The notes beneath the pieces were generated by a model. The model saw nothing but the letters and a program-made list of their open reading frames with translations, made no database searches and was not told the origin of the DNA. DNA of 64,000 bases, from positions 1 to 64,000 of the forward strand of contig CANLYR010000023.1 in assembly GCA_947495425.1 (NCBI GenBank), given 5' to 3'. Position 1 is the stretch's first letter. Each line of letters opens with the position of its first letter. The position numbers were made by a program, and so were the translations under genes. The DNA comes from an uncultured Aquimarina sp. (lineage in GTDB: Bacteria > Bacteroidota > Bacteroidia > Flavobacteriales > Flavobacteriaceae). Positions 17,718 through 26,321 of the stretch are shown in pieces.

Positions 17718-18080
17718 TTAATTATTATCATAATTAACTACAACATTATCTTTGTTAGACCATGTAGTCACTTCTGCAATTTGATTTTCAGAATAATTTA
17801 CTTCTGATAATTTATCTGCACTCCAGAAAAACCATTTTCCTGTTTTGACACCTTCATTATATTGCCCCATGGCAATTTTCTTTCCAGTAGCGTCATATGA
17901 TTTCCACTCTCCATGAAGTTTACCTTCTTGATCATAGAAACCTTGTTGTCTTACAGTACCATCTTCATAAAAGAATGTACCTTTAATTTGATCGCCTTGT
18001 TTTTCGAAAGTAGGTTTTACATCTTGTGCCATTGCAGTCGCCGAAAATAAAATGACTATTGCTACTAATGTCTTTTTCAT
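17718..18080 (-). CDS. Small secreted MORN-repeat (YwqK-like) protein
   Basis: 120 residues from the ATG at 18080, where a clean signal peptide begins (MKKTLVAIVILFSATAMAQ); the frame stays open 25 codons further upstream, but that part lies within the promoter-like region and does not look like protein. Residues 30-105 hold MORN-type repeats: GTFFYEDGTVRQQGFYDQEGKLHGEWKSYDATGKKIAMGQYNEGVKTGKWFFW, with the G.W...Y..G pattern repeated. These repeats occur in YwqK-like proteins, sometimes called antitoxins; secretion argues against that role here. An array of four 11-base repeats lies 58 bases upstream, so the gene may also belong to the Pho group. Confidence 0.8.
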   Translation of the reverse strand: MKKTLVAIVILFSATAMAQDVKPTFEKQGDQIKGTFFYEDGTVRQQGFYDQEGKLHGEWKSYDATGKKIAMGQYNEGVKTGKWFFWSADKLSEVNYSENQIAEVTTWSNKDNVVVNYDNN

Positions 18081-18137
18081 GTCTAATAATTTTAAATTTG
18101 TTTGGGATGTCAACTTAAATATAAAAGTACTACTTAT

Positions 18138-18181
18138 TTTACATTTAAACAACATTTGCGTAACATTAATTTAACATTAAA
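18138..18181. promoter_or_regulatory. Four tandem 11-base repeats, candidate Pho box array
   Basis: On the + strand: TTTACATTTAA, ACAACATTTGC, GTAACATTAAT, TTAACATTAAA, four units without gaps. This is the longest copy of the motif in the window. The orientation points right, but no -7 element follows there at 22 or 33 bases. Leftward, TTG (in the second unit) is followed about 20 bases later by TACTTTTA, a fair promoter for the MORN-repeat gene. Which gene it serves is unclear. Confidence 0.5.
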
Positions 18182-18804
18182 ATTATAAAAAGCTTATAAT
18201 CAGTACTTTAATAGAGTAAAATTTTTTACATTAAGGATATTTGGTTTATAATGTTGGACACTATTTTTAATATTTCAGACTATAACTTGAATTTCTACCT
18301 AAGAAAATGCACGTTAATAATAGGGTTTTTGATCAATAATATTCTCATTGGTTAACAGTTATATAACCAAGCATTGCCTAAAGATGAAAGTACGAATCGA
18401 GAACTTAAAAAAATCCAGTTTATCAGCGCTAGCGGTCTTGATTTTGATACTCTAAATCCTTAGGAAGGGGTAGTTCAATAAAAATTGTGCCTAGGCAAAC
18501 GTTGTACAACTATTATGAGCCTGTAAGTTTTTAAATAAAAAAATTTCTCGAAACTGACTATCCTCGAGGCAGAGCCATCGGAGAATTATTTAGATTAAAG
18601 GCCTTATCATTCAGATTTTTATGAGGGCTTTATACTTTTAATTAAGTTGAGCGTATGTTGGTTTTTCATTGTAATATTTTGTAGTGCCTTCTGATATGTG
18701 TTTCTAGTTATGGGGTCAAGAATACATGCGATTTGAATTGTTATTGTAAGCTCAAATTTTGAGGATCAGTTGTCTTTTATCAAAAAACGTTTTTAACGAT
18801 AGTT
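18182..18804. other. Stretch without a convincing gene
   Basis: 623 bases between the four-unit array and the next Pho-type promoter. All frames are broken by stops. One 23-residue reading, 18384-18455 (MKVRIENLKKSSLSALAVLI, then LIL and a stop), looks like the start of an export signal and may be a gene relic. Nothing else recognisable. Confidence 0.5.
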
Positions 18805-18848
18805 TAAACATTTGGTAACACAAAGACTCGACAAATAAAATATTTTTG
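18805..18848 (+). promoter_or_regulatory. Candidate Pho box and promoter of a small RNA
   Basis: TAAACATTTGG (18805-18815) and TAACACAAAGA (18816-18826) are adjacent 11-base repeats. TATTTTTG at 18841-18848 matches the Bacteroidetes -7 element TAnnTTTG exactly, and its G is the 33rd base from the second repeat, the same phasing as before the Pit gene. No protein gene follows for 225 bases, and a terminator lies in between. Confidence 0.6.
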
Positions 18849-18853
18849 ATGCG

Positions 18854-18951
18854 TCGTATGACAAATCGTAATTTCAAAAAATCGTATTAGTTTTTGTCGA
18901 CTTTGATTTTTGAAATACAGGGCTGACCAGATTGTTGGTCAGCCTTTTTTC
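18854..18951 (+). ncRNA. Candidate Pho-controlled small RNA (~100 nt)
   Basis: Bounded by a promoter-like signal ending at 18848 and an intrinsic terminator at 18921-18950; the 5' end is estimated, not known. Inside, ATTTCAAAAAATC (18871-18883) can pair with GATTTTTGAAAT (18905-18916), with one bulged A, giving a long stem before the terminator hairpin. TCGTAW occurs three times near the 5' end (18854, 18866, 18882), a possible target-pairing or protein-binding repeat. No open frame of any use is present. It lies just upstream of, and separate from, the porin gene. The alternative is that this is the tail of a decayed gene. Confidence 0.5.
18921..18950 (+). terminator. Strong rightward intrinsic terminator
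   Basis: GGCTGACCA GATTGT TGGTCAGCC, a perfect 9-base GC-rich stem, followed by TTTTTTCTTTCTT. The T run exists only on the rightward side. It ends a transcript that starts upstream although no protein gene lies there, the main support for the small RNA. Confidence 0.93.
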
Positions 18952-19001
18952 TTTCTTATTTGTATACTCAAAAAATTGTAAACTTTAAAATAATCATTAA
19001 A

Positions 19002-19045
19002 AAACATTAAGTTAACTTTAATTTAATATTGATGGTAGTTCTTTG
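19002..19045 (+). promoter_or_regulatory. Candidate Pho box and promoter of the porin gene
   Basis: AAACATTAAGT, TAACTTTAATT and TAATATTGATG, three adjacent 11-base units (19002-19034). GTTCTTTG ends at 19045, the 22nd base from the third unit, as in front of receptor 2. The start codon is 29 bases further. Confidence 0.65.
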
Positions 19046-19073
19046 CGGCGACAAAAACTAGTACTGATAACAT

Positions 19074-20273
19074 ATGAAATTAAAGAATACACTTACAGCA
19101 TTAGCTTTATTTACACTGTTTTTTGTGAATGCTCAGGAAATTACTGAGACTAAGTTTGGAAAAGGAATACTAAACGTTGTAGCAAAAGATAGTTCTTGGA
19201 GTATGAAATTTGCTACAAGATTTCAATTACTTGGCATATCGGGATGGGATATTAATGACGGGGATTATGGCAAATCTGAAACTTCCTTTTTAATACGAAG
19301 ATCACGATTAAAGTTTGACGGTTTTGCCTACAGCCCAAAACTTAAATATAAAATAGAACTAGGTTTATCTAGCAGAGACATTTCGGGAGCTTCAGAGTTT
19401 ACAAATAATTCGCCACGATATATCCTTGACGCAGTTATCAAATGGAATTTTTATAAAAACTTCACCCTCTGGGCAGGACAAACAAAATTACCCGGTAACG
19501 TAGAGCGTGTAATTTCTTCAGCAAATTTACAATTGGTAGATCGTTCAAGATTAAATAGCAGATTTAATATTGATCGTGACATTGGCATACAATTGAGACA
19601 TCACCATATAATATTAGATAATTTTTTAGTAAGAGAAGTATTTGCGATTTCACAAGGAGAAGGTAGAAACATTTCTACAGGAAACCTAGGCGGTCATCAG
19701 TTTACTGGTAGAGTAGAATTATTGCCTTTTGGGAAGTTTCAAAATAAAGGAGACTATAAAGGTGGAGATCTCAAAAGAGAACAGAACCCAAAGTTAATGT
19801 TGGCTGCAACTTACGATTTTAATGCAGATGCAGTAAAAAACAGAAGTAATCTGGGAGCATATATGGAAACCAGTACAGGGTTTTATGAAACGAATATCGC
19901 TACTATTTTTGTTGATGCAGTATTTAAATATAAAGGATTTTCATTTATGGGAGAATTTGCAGATAGAGATGCAGATGATGCCATCGCTGTAGAAGAAGAC
20001 GGAACACCAACAGGTGATATTGTAGAAGTTGGTAATGCATTAAATATACAGGCAGGCTATTTATTCAAAAATGATTGGGAACTTGCAGGAAGGTACACTA
20101 CTTTGAATTTTGATAATATCGTGGGTAAAGCATTAGAAGAACAATACACTTTAGGTGTTTCTAAATACATTGCAGGGCATGATTTAAAAGTTCAGTCAGA
20201 TATAAGCTATACTACGCTTGATGGAGATGGAAGTGGGTTAGCATATAGATTACAATTTGATATACACTTTTAA
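19074..20273 (+). CDS. OprO/OprP-type phosphate-selective porin
   Basis: 399 residues with a signal peptide (1-20, ending NAQ) and a beta-barrel pattern ending in aromatic residues (YRLQFDIHF). The first part, FATRFQLLGISGWDIND, SFLIRRSRLKFDGFAYSPKLKYKIELGLS and LWAGQTKLPGNVERVISSANLQLVDRS, is the typical opening of the phosphate-selective porin O/P family. The family forms outer-membrane pores that in Pseudomonas pass phosphate or polyphosphate. It stands directly before the Pit transporter and PhoB-PhoR genes and has a Pho-type promoter, which supports the phosphate role. Confidence 0.88.
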   Translation: MKLKNTLTALALFTLFFVNAQEITETKFGKGILNVVAKDSSWSMKFATRFQLLGISGWDINDGDYGKSETSFLIRRSRLKFDGFAYSPKLKYKIELGLSSRDISGASEFTNNSPRYILDAVIKWNFYKNFTLWAGQTKLPGNVERVISSANLQLVDRSRLNSRFNIDRDIGIQLRHHHIILDNFLVREVFAISQGEGRNISTGNLGGHQFTGRVELLPFGKFQNKGDYKGGDLKREQNPKLMLAATYDFNADAVKNRSNLGAYMETSTGFYETNIATIFVDAVFKYKGFSFMGEFADRDADDAIAVEEDGTPTGDIVEVGNALNIQAGYLFKNDWELAGRYTTLNFDNIVGKALEEQYTLGVSKYIAGHDLKVQSDISYTTLDGDGSGLAYRLQFDIHF

Positions 20274-20290
20274 TTATCGAGTGGAATAGA

Positions 20291-20334
20291 TAACAGTTTA
20301 ATAACATTAGGCTGGGAATTGATTTTAATATTTG
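20291..20334 (+). promoter_or_regulatory. Candidate Pho box and promoter of the Pit gene
   Basis: TAACAGTTTAA (20291-20301) and TAACATTAGGC (20302-20312) are adjacent 11-base repeats. The -7-like AATATTTG ends at 20334, the 33rd base from the second repeat. It lies between the porin and Pit genes, so the Pit gene has its own promoter. Confidence 0.65.
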
Positions 20335-20353
20335 CACTTTAAACAAAACGGGG

Positions 20354-22741
20354 ATGGATAATATTTATTTGTTAATGGTTGTTGCTCTTGCTGTTCTGGC
20401 AATTGCAGATCTTATTGTTGGAGTTAGTAATGATGCTGTTAACTTCTTAAACTCTGCTATAGGTTCTAAAGCAGTGTCTTTTAAAACCATTATGATTGTT
20501 GCGAGTATCGGTATTGCAGCTGGGGCTATTTTTTCGAGCGGTTTAATGGAAGTCGCAAGGAAGGGTATATTTAATCCCGGTGAATTCTATTTTGACGAGA
20601 TCATGATCATCTTTATGGCAGTGATGATCACCGATATACTCCTGCTCGACTTTTTTAATACCCTTGGGATGCCTACATCAACCACAGTATCCATAGTATT
20701 TAACCTTTTGGGAGCAGCCGTGAGTATTGCACTGATCAAAATTGGAGCTGATCAGGGTTTGTCTTTTTCTGACCTGGGAAATTATATAAATACGAAAAAA
20801 GCAGGAGAAATTATAAGTGGGATATTACTATCAGTAGTTATTGCTTTTTCGGTAGGTGCCATCGTACAATTTATTACCCGTCTCTTATTATCCTATAATT
20901 TTGAAAAGAAAGCCAAATGGGTTGGAGCTTTATTTGGAGGAATAGCATTAACCGCTTTATTATACTTCATTTTTATGAAAGGAATAAAAGGAACTAATTA
21001 TGCTAAAGCAATAGTAGAAATTGTTTATAATGGAGGTGCAGAAGGGCTTTTGAATTGGGCTAATGAATACTTAGGAACTACCTATGAAAGTGTTAAGGAG
21101 TTAGCTAAGGCACAAAAGGATTTTTATAAAATAGATGCTGATGCTGGCACAATGAGATTGACATTACGAGGATTTCTTGAAACCAATGTGTTACAAATTG
21201 TAGCCGTAGGCTTTGTAATATGGTCAGCATTATCATATGTGTTAATTAATTTCTTTAAAATCAACATATACAAACTAATCATTGTTGTAGGTACTTTTGG
21301 ATTGGCGCTAGCATTTTCTGGTAATGATCTAGTAAACTTTATTGGGGTACCTATTGCTGGATGGCAATCTTATGAAGCTTGGGTAGCTTCTGGTGTTCCT
21401 GCGACAGAATTTTCTATGAACGTTTTGGCTACAAAAAGTGAAACTCCTGTACTATTTTTATTTCTTGCGGGCGGTATTATGGTACTTACACTATGGCTGT
21501 CTAAAAAAGCTCGATATGTTGCCGATACAGAAATTAATCTTTCTAGAGAAGGTGAGGCTAAAGAACGTTTTAAGCCTAATTTCTTATCAAGAAGTATTGT
21601 AAGAGGTACAGTGTTAATATCTCAGGGACTTGCAGCAATTACTCCAGAGCCTGCCATGGCATTTATAAATAAACAATTTGAAAAGCCAGTTATAGATTTA
21701 CCAAAAGACAAGACATATCAGATGCCAGCCTTTGATATGGTACGAGCAGCTGTAAATCTTGTAGTTGCCGGAATTCTTATTTCTATTGCAACTTCTATGA
21801 AATTACCGTTGTCTACAACGTATGTGACTTTTATGGTGGCCATGGGTACATCGTTGGCAGATAGAGCTTGGGGAACAGAAAGTGCAGTATATCGTGTAGC
21901 TGGAGTATTAAATGTGATTGGTGGATGGTTTATGACTGCAATTAGTGCATTCATCGCTGCAGCTGTCGTAGCATTTTTGATTAATCTTGGTGGTCCAGCA
22001 ATGATAGCTGTATTATTACTTGTAGCGGTATTACTTTTGGCAAGAAACACTATAAGTTATAGAAAAAAAGTAAAGGCAGGAAAAGCAGAAGATAGCCTTA
22101 AAAGCTCTGAGAGTAGCTCTATTCAGGGAGTTATTGAAGAAAGTGCTGATAACATCAAATCTTTTGTAAGCAGAGGAAATAAAATCTACGCTAGCACTAT
22201 TGAAAGTCTAGTGAAATATGACCTACCATCTTTAAAGAAAAATAAGAAAAGAATTGCCAAATTAGATTCAGAAGTCGAAGCGCTAAGAGATAATATCTTT
22301 TATTTTATCAAAAACCTCGACGAATCTAGTGTAGGAGCAAGTAACTTTTATATTAACATTTTAGGATACCTTCAAGATATGTCTCAATCTATAGAATATA
22401 TTTCTAAGGCAAGTCATAAACATGTAAATAATAATCACAAAAAACTTCGATTTAATCAGATAAAAGACCTAAAAGAAATCGAAGAACAATTGAATGAATT
22501 GTTTGGACAGATTAAGAAAGCTTTTAGCAACAGAGATTTTGAACATATCGATAACATTCTTAATGAAAAACAAATGTTATTCAATAAAGTAAATCAGAAA
22601 ATTGACAAACAAGTTGCGCGAACCAGAACCGAGGAGAGTAGCCCTAAAAATACCACTTTGTATTTTGGTTTATTGTTGGAGACCAAGGATCTTATTGCGG
22701 CAACTATGAACTTATTAACAACGTATAGAGATAATCAATAA
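20354..22741 (+). CDS. Pit-type phosphate permease fused to a PhoU-like domain
   Basis: 795 residues, longer than plain Pit permeases (about 420-500). About 12 membrane segments. The family signature appears twice in inverted halves: GVSNDAVNFLNSAIGSKA (near 22-40) and SGNDLVNFIGVPIAG (near 321-336), with GMPTSTTVSIVFNLLGAA and MKLPLSTTYVTFMVAMGTSLADRAW as the paired loop motifs. After the last membrane segment (near 565), residues about 600-795 are soluble and helical (SLVKYDLPSLKKNKKRIAKLDSEVEALRDN, ASHKHVNNNHKKL), as in PhoU. Pit carriers import phosphate with cations; a fused PhoU-like tail probably regulates uptake or signals to PhoR. A candidate Pho box lies upstream. Confidence 0.92.
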   Translation: MDNIYLLMVVALAVLAIADLIVGVSNDAVNFLNSAIGSKAVSFKTIMIVASIGIAAGAIFSSGLMEVARKGIFNPGEFYFDEIMIIFMAVMITDILLLDFFNTLGMPTSTTVSIVFNLLGAAVSIALIKIGADQGLSFSDLGNYINTKKAGEIISGILLSVVIAFSVGAIVQFITRLLLSYNFEKKAKWVGALFGGIALTALLYFIFMKGIKGTNYAKAIVEIVYNGGAEGLLNWANEYLGTTYESVKELAKAQKDFYKIDADAGTMRLTLRGFLETNVLQIVAVGFVIWSALSYVLINFFKINIYKLIIVVGTFGLALAFSGNDLVNFIGVPIAGWQSYEAWVASGVPATEFSMNVLATKSETPVLFLFLAGGIMVLTLWLSKKARYVADTEINLSREGEAKERFKPNFLSRSIVRGTVLISQGLAAITPEPAMAFINKQFEKPVIDLPKDKTYQMPAFDMVRAAVNLVVAGILISIATSMKLPLSTTYVTFMVAMGTSLADRAWGTESAVYRVAGVLNVIGGWFMTAISAFIAAAVVAFLINLGGPAMIAVLLLVAVLLLARNTISYRKKVKAGKAEDSLKSSESSSIQGVIEESADNIKSFVSRGNKIYASTIESLVKYDLPSLKKNKKRIAKLDSEVEALRDNIFYFIKNLDESSVGASNFYINILGYLQDMSQSIEYISKASHKHVNNNHKKLRFNQIKDLKEIEEQLNELFGQIKKAFSNRDFEHIDNILNEKQMLFNKVNQKIDKQVARTRTEESSPKNTTLYFGLLLETKDLIAATMNLLTTYRDNQ

Positions 22742-22984
22742 AAGTCTATTGAAGATAAGATAGTGCTTAAGAGAACATCTTATAGTATAAAAATATCAGA
22801 TTATTAGTATGACTTACCAAAGATATTTTGATGGTTACCATTATAAAACTTTAAAAACCTCACGTTAAGAAAATGTTATCCTTATAAGATGTTTATGTTA
22901 GTTTATTGTTTCCTAGCTTTATAGTTATAAAAACTTTCATTGTAACATAGTATATTTACGCCAAGTGATACAATTCAACAGAAA

Positions 22985-23668
22985 ATGAATAAAAAAGATA
23001 TTACAATCTTATTGGTAGACGATGAACCAGACATTCTGGAAATCGTTGGATATAATCTTACCGCAGAAGGGTATAATGTACTAACGGCTGAAAATGGTTT
23101 AGAAGCATTAAAAATTGCAAAGAAAAAGAAACCTCATCTAATTATTCTGGATGTTATGATGCCAGAGATGGATGGGATCGAAGCTTGTGAACAAATACGC
23201 AAGGTACCAGATTTGCAAGGTACAATCATCACCTTCCTGACAGCCAGAGGAGAAGATTATTCTCAAGTAGCTGGATTTGATGCCGGTGCTGATGATTATA
23301 TCACCAAGCCCATTCGTCCTAAGGTTTTAGTGAGTAAAGTAAAAGCATTACTTCGTAGGCTTAAAGAAGAAGAATCGTCAGATAATGTCGTTAAAATAGG
23401 TGATTTAGTGATTAATCGGGATGAGTATAAAATCATAAAAGATAAAAAAGAGATCGTTTTACCCAGAAAAGAGTTTGAATTATTATCTTTATTAGCCTCT
23501 AAGCCCGGTAAAGTATTCAAACGTGAAGATATTCTTGATAAGGTTTGGGGTAATGAGGTTATTGTTGGCGGTCGCACTATCGATGTTCATATACGAAAAT
23601 TAAGAGAAAAAATCGGGGACAACAGCTTCAAAACTATTAAAGGAGTAGGATATAAGTTCGTAGTTTGA
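22985..23668 (+). CDS. phoB: PhoB-like response regulator
   Basis: 227 residues. Receiver domain 1-120 with acidic pocket VDDEPD, phosphorylated Asp in LIILDVMMPEMDGIEAC (near 57), Thr in ITFLTARGE and Lys in YITKPIRP. C-terminal winged-helix DNA-binding domain of the OmpR/PhoB type at 130-227 (LPRKEFELLSLLASKPGKVFKREDILDKVWG and RTIDVHIRKLREKIG, GVGYKFV). The stop overlaps the start of the kinase gene (TGATG), so the two are co-translated. Next to a phosphate porin and Pit carrier, PhoB is the natural reading; the symbol rests on context as well as sequence. I found no clear Pho box in front of it. Confidence 0.85.
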   Translation: MNKKDITILLVDDEPDILEIVGYNLTAEGYNVLTAENGLEALKIAKKKKPHLIILDVMMPEMDGIEACEQIRKVPDLQGTIITFLTARGEDYSQVAGFDAGADDYITKPIRPKVLVSKVKALLRRLKEEESSDNVVKIGDLVINRDEYKIIKDKKEIVLPRKEFELLSLLASKPGKVFKREDILDKVWGNEVIVGGRTIDVHIRKLREKIGDNSFKTIKGVGYKFVV

Positions 23669-24747
23669 TGGCAGAAAATTTTAAAAAATCATATAGGTTT
23701 GCATACCTATCTTCTCTTTATATAACTATATTATTAACGCTCGTTTTGAGCGTTTTTTTATACACCCAAGCATTACTTAATCTATTGTTTGTAGCTGGCT
23801 TTGTGTTGCTTTGTTACGTGCTATGTTTTATAGTGATTCAGTATCGAGTAGAACGATTTATTTATCGTAGAGTGAGAAAAATCTATGATGATATCGAAAT
23901 GTTGGATGTGAATACCATTGAAGATATTCCAGTGACTACAGACATGAGAACGCTGATCAAAGAAGTTGAGAAATTTGCGCAACAAAGAAAAACAGAAATA
24001 GAAACCTTAAAAGTTCGTGAAGACTATCGCAAAGAATTTATGGGAAATGTATCCCATGAGCTCAAAACACCATTGTTTACTGTACAAGGATATATACTTA
24101 CCTTGTTAGATGGCGCGATGAACGATCCTGTAATTCTGGATAAATACCTTAATCGCGCAAATAAAGGGGTAGAGCGGTTGATTTATATTGTAAATGACCT
24201 AGATATGATCACCAAATTAGAAGTAGGTGACCTTAATCTTAACTACACTAATTTCGATATTGTAGAATTGGTTCAAAGTGTATTCGATCTTTTTGAAATG
24301 AAAGCATCTAAAAAGAATATCGCACTTACATTCGATATGAAGTATACAGATCCAATACTGGTACGCGCAGATAAAGAAAGGATACAGCAAGTATTGTCTA
24401 ACCTAATCGTAAACTCTATCAAATATGGAAAAGAAGATGGTACAACAGAGGTAAGTATTGAAGACTTGATCCAAAACAAAACAATCATTAGAGTTACTGA
24501 TAATGGAGAAGGGATAGCTCAAGCACACATCCCTCGATTATTTGAGCGTTTTTATCGAGTAGATAAAAGTGGTTCTCGTAAAGAAGGAGGCTCAGGGCTT
24601 GGTTTGGCGATCGTAAAGCATATTATTGAAGCACACCACGAGCGTATTTACATAGAAAGTGATTATCGCGTAGGAAGCGAGTTTTCATTTACCCTGGAAA
24701 AAGTGAAAAAGATTCCTATAGTAGACGTTAGTGCTAAAACTACTTAA
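23668..24747 (+). CDS. phoR: PhoR-like sensor histidine kinase
   Basis: 359 residues from the ATG at 23668 that overlaps the phoB stop; a TTG one codon upstream is also in frame. Two membrane helices (about 12-30 and 33-52) with almost no periplasmic loop, as in PhoR. Dimerisation box FMGNVSHELKTPLFTVQGY with phospho-His near 127; ATPase domain with N box LIVNSIKYGK, G1 VTDNGEGI, F box FERFYRVD and G2 GGSGLGLAIVKHI. No PAS domain can be made out, and the linker is short (about 70 residues). Lack of an outer sensing loop fits a kinase that reads phosphate through PhoU or the permease. Confidence 0.85.
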   Translation: MAENFKKSYRFAYLSSLYITILLTLVLSVFLYTQALLNLLFVAGFVLLCYVLCFIVIQYRVERFIYRRVRKIYDDIEMLDVNTIEDIPVTTDMRTLIKEVEKFAQQRKTEIETLKVREDYRKEFMGNVSHELKTPLFTVQGYILTLLDGAMNDPVILDKYLNRANKGVERLIYIVNDLDMITKLEVGDLNLNYTNFDIVELVQSVFDLFEMKASKKNIALTFDMKYTDPILVRADKERIQQVLSNLIVNSIKYGKEDGTTEVSIEDLIQNKTIIRVTDNGEGIAQAHIPRLFERFYRVDKSGSRKEGGSGLGLAIVKHIIEAHHERIYIESDYRVGSEFSFTLEKVKKIPIVDVSAKTT

Positions 24748-25002
24748 TTTTTTATATAAATGTATTGATTTGTTCTAGTGATTAACTAAATAGCCTAGGT
24801 TAATATTAAAATTAAACCAATTTCTGTATCCTAATATTTCCTTAATTTTACCAAAAATTATATTTGAGATAACTATCCAAAAACAAAGTACATTGAATAT
24901 GTTTGTTGAAGCCTAATTATCAAGAATACGATGTGATTTGCTTTAGTATGTGTAACGCAACATGAGTTTTAAAGACTAATAAAAAAGAAATAAAGAGGAG
25001 TA

Positions 25003-25677
25003 GTGGGAAGTAAGAATAAATTAAAACGATTTAACGAGAACAAAACATTTCAGAATGTATTAGAACCTACACGCGATGAGGTACTCAATAATGCTTTAGG
25101 ATATAGAGGGAAATGGAATGAGAAGTTCTTTAAAAATAAAAACCCAATTATTCTGGAATTAGGCTGTGGCAAAGGCGAATATACCGTAGGTCTTGCACAA
25201 AAGTATACCGATAAAAATTTTATCGGTATTGATATTAAAGGAGCTCGCTTTTGGCGTGGTGCGAAAACTGCAATCGAAGATGGCATGAATAATGTTGGCT
25301 TTATTCGTACGCAAATTGAACTGGTAGATCATATTTTTGCAGAGGGAGAAGTAGACGAGATATGGATTACTTTTCCAGATCCTCAGATCAAGTACAAGAG
25401 AACAAAACACCGTATGACAAATACTGTCTTTTTACAACGTTACAAAAAAATCCTAAAACCAGATGGAATTATGCATCTCAAAACAGACAGTGAATTTATG
25501 CATGGGTATACATTAGGATTGCTTCATGGAGAAGGTCATGAAGTGCTGTATGCTAATCACAATGTATACCACCAAGAAGGATCACCAGAGGTGGTAACCG
25601 CGATTCAAACTTTTTATGAAAAACAATATTTAGAAAAAAATAAACCTATAACTTACATTCAATTTAAAATCTCGTAA
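25003..25677 (+). CDS. trmB: tRNA (guanine-N7-)-methyltransferase
   Basis: 224 residues, normal size. Begins with GTG, preceded by AAAGAGGAG, one of the few good Shine-Dalgarno sequences in this window, which decides the start. SAM-binding motif ELGCGKGEYTVGLA (near 49-62), IGIDIKGARFWRG, and the TrmB signature WITFPDPQIKYKRTKHRMTN (near 124-143). It methylates G46 of tRNA. The usual FPDPWPKKRH reads FPDPQIKYKR here. Single gene, followed closely by a LysE gene. Confidence 0.93.
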   Translation: MGSKNKLKRFNENKTFQNVLEPTRDEVLNNALGYRGKWNEKFFKNKNPIILELGCGKGEYTVGLAQKYTDKNFIGIDIKGARFWRGAKTAIEDGMNNVGFIRTQIELVDHIFAEGEVDEIWITFPDPQIKYKRTKHRMTNTVFLQRYKKILKPDGIMHLKTDSEFMHGYTLGLLHGEGHEVLYANHNVYHQEGSPEVVTAIQTFYEKQYLEKNKPITYIQFKIS

Positions 25678-25691
25678 TTGGTATTGCAATT

Positions 25692-26321
25692 TTGGAAACC
25701 ACTAAACTTTTTCTTGTCACTTTTTTTGCGTCACTGGTCGGTGTAATTCCTCCCGGATTGGTTAATATGACTGTTGCCAGAACGTGCCTCGAACGTGGTA
25801 AAAAAAACGGGATTCTTGTGGCCATTGGCGCTTCTGTGGTAGTTGTTCTACAGGCACTCGTAGCTGTTCTTTTGGCCAAATATATTTTCTTTAATCCATT
25901 TGTAAAAAATATCTTACTTCGTACAGGAGCTGTGATCTTTTTTTTCATGGCAATTTACTTTTTTGCAAAGGCAAAACAGAGAAGAACAAAAATTAAGGTG
26001 TATAGACATAATGATACCAGAAGTTTTTTTAAAGGAGTAATGATGTCTGCGATAAATGTACTACCCATACCTTATTTTTGTGCCATAGGAGCCGGGATGA
26101 GTGTAAGTGGAAAGATAGAATACGATGCGCCTAGAATCATCACATTTATTATAGCTGCCGGATTAGGAACGTTTGTAACGCTATATTTCTATGTATATTC
26201 TTTTTTGAAAATTGAGAAAAAGACAGCATCAATCGCCAAATACTCTAATTATTTTATGGGAGTGCTTATGCTTATTTTGGTAATCATCACATTGATACGT
26301 ATCATTTACACCTGGGAATGA
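25692..26321 (+). CDS. LysE family exporter
   Basis: 209 residues with about six membrane segments, the size of the LysE/RhtB amino-acid exporters. The family's first-helix motif appears as FASLVGVIPPGLVNMTVARTCLERGKKNG (near 9-37), where the P-PG-N and the following charged loop are typical. Start is probably the TTG at 25692; no ATG lies near and the first helix begins at once. It lies 14 bases after trmB and overlaps the next gene by 4 bases (ATGA), so these genes may be one transcript. The exported amino acid is not evident. Confidence 0.85.
   Translation: METTKLFLVTFFASLVGVIPPGLVNMTVARTCLERGKKNGILVAIGASVVVVLQALVAVLLAKYIFFNPFVKNILLRTGAVIFFFMAIYFFAKAKQRRTKIKVYRHNDTRSFFKGVMMSAINVLPIPYFCAIGAGMSVSGKIEYDAPRIITFIIAAGLGTFVTLYFYVYSFLKIEKKTASIAKYSNYFMGVLMLILVIITLIRIIYTWE

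Noticed and set aside
17718..18080. Antitoxin of a toxin-antitoxin pair (YwqK-like label)
   Set aside because: The protein has a signal peptide and no toxin gene is adjacent; only the MORN repeats are shared.
22842..22984. Pho box in front of phoB
   Set aside because: Some TAAAA/TTAAG blocks recur, but not at a clean 11-base spacing with a TTTG at 22 or 33 bases.
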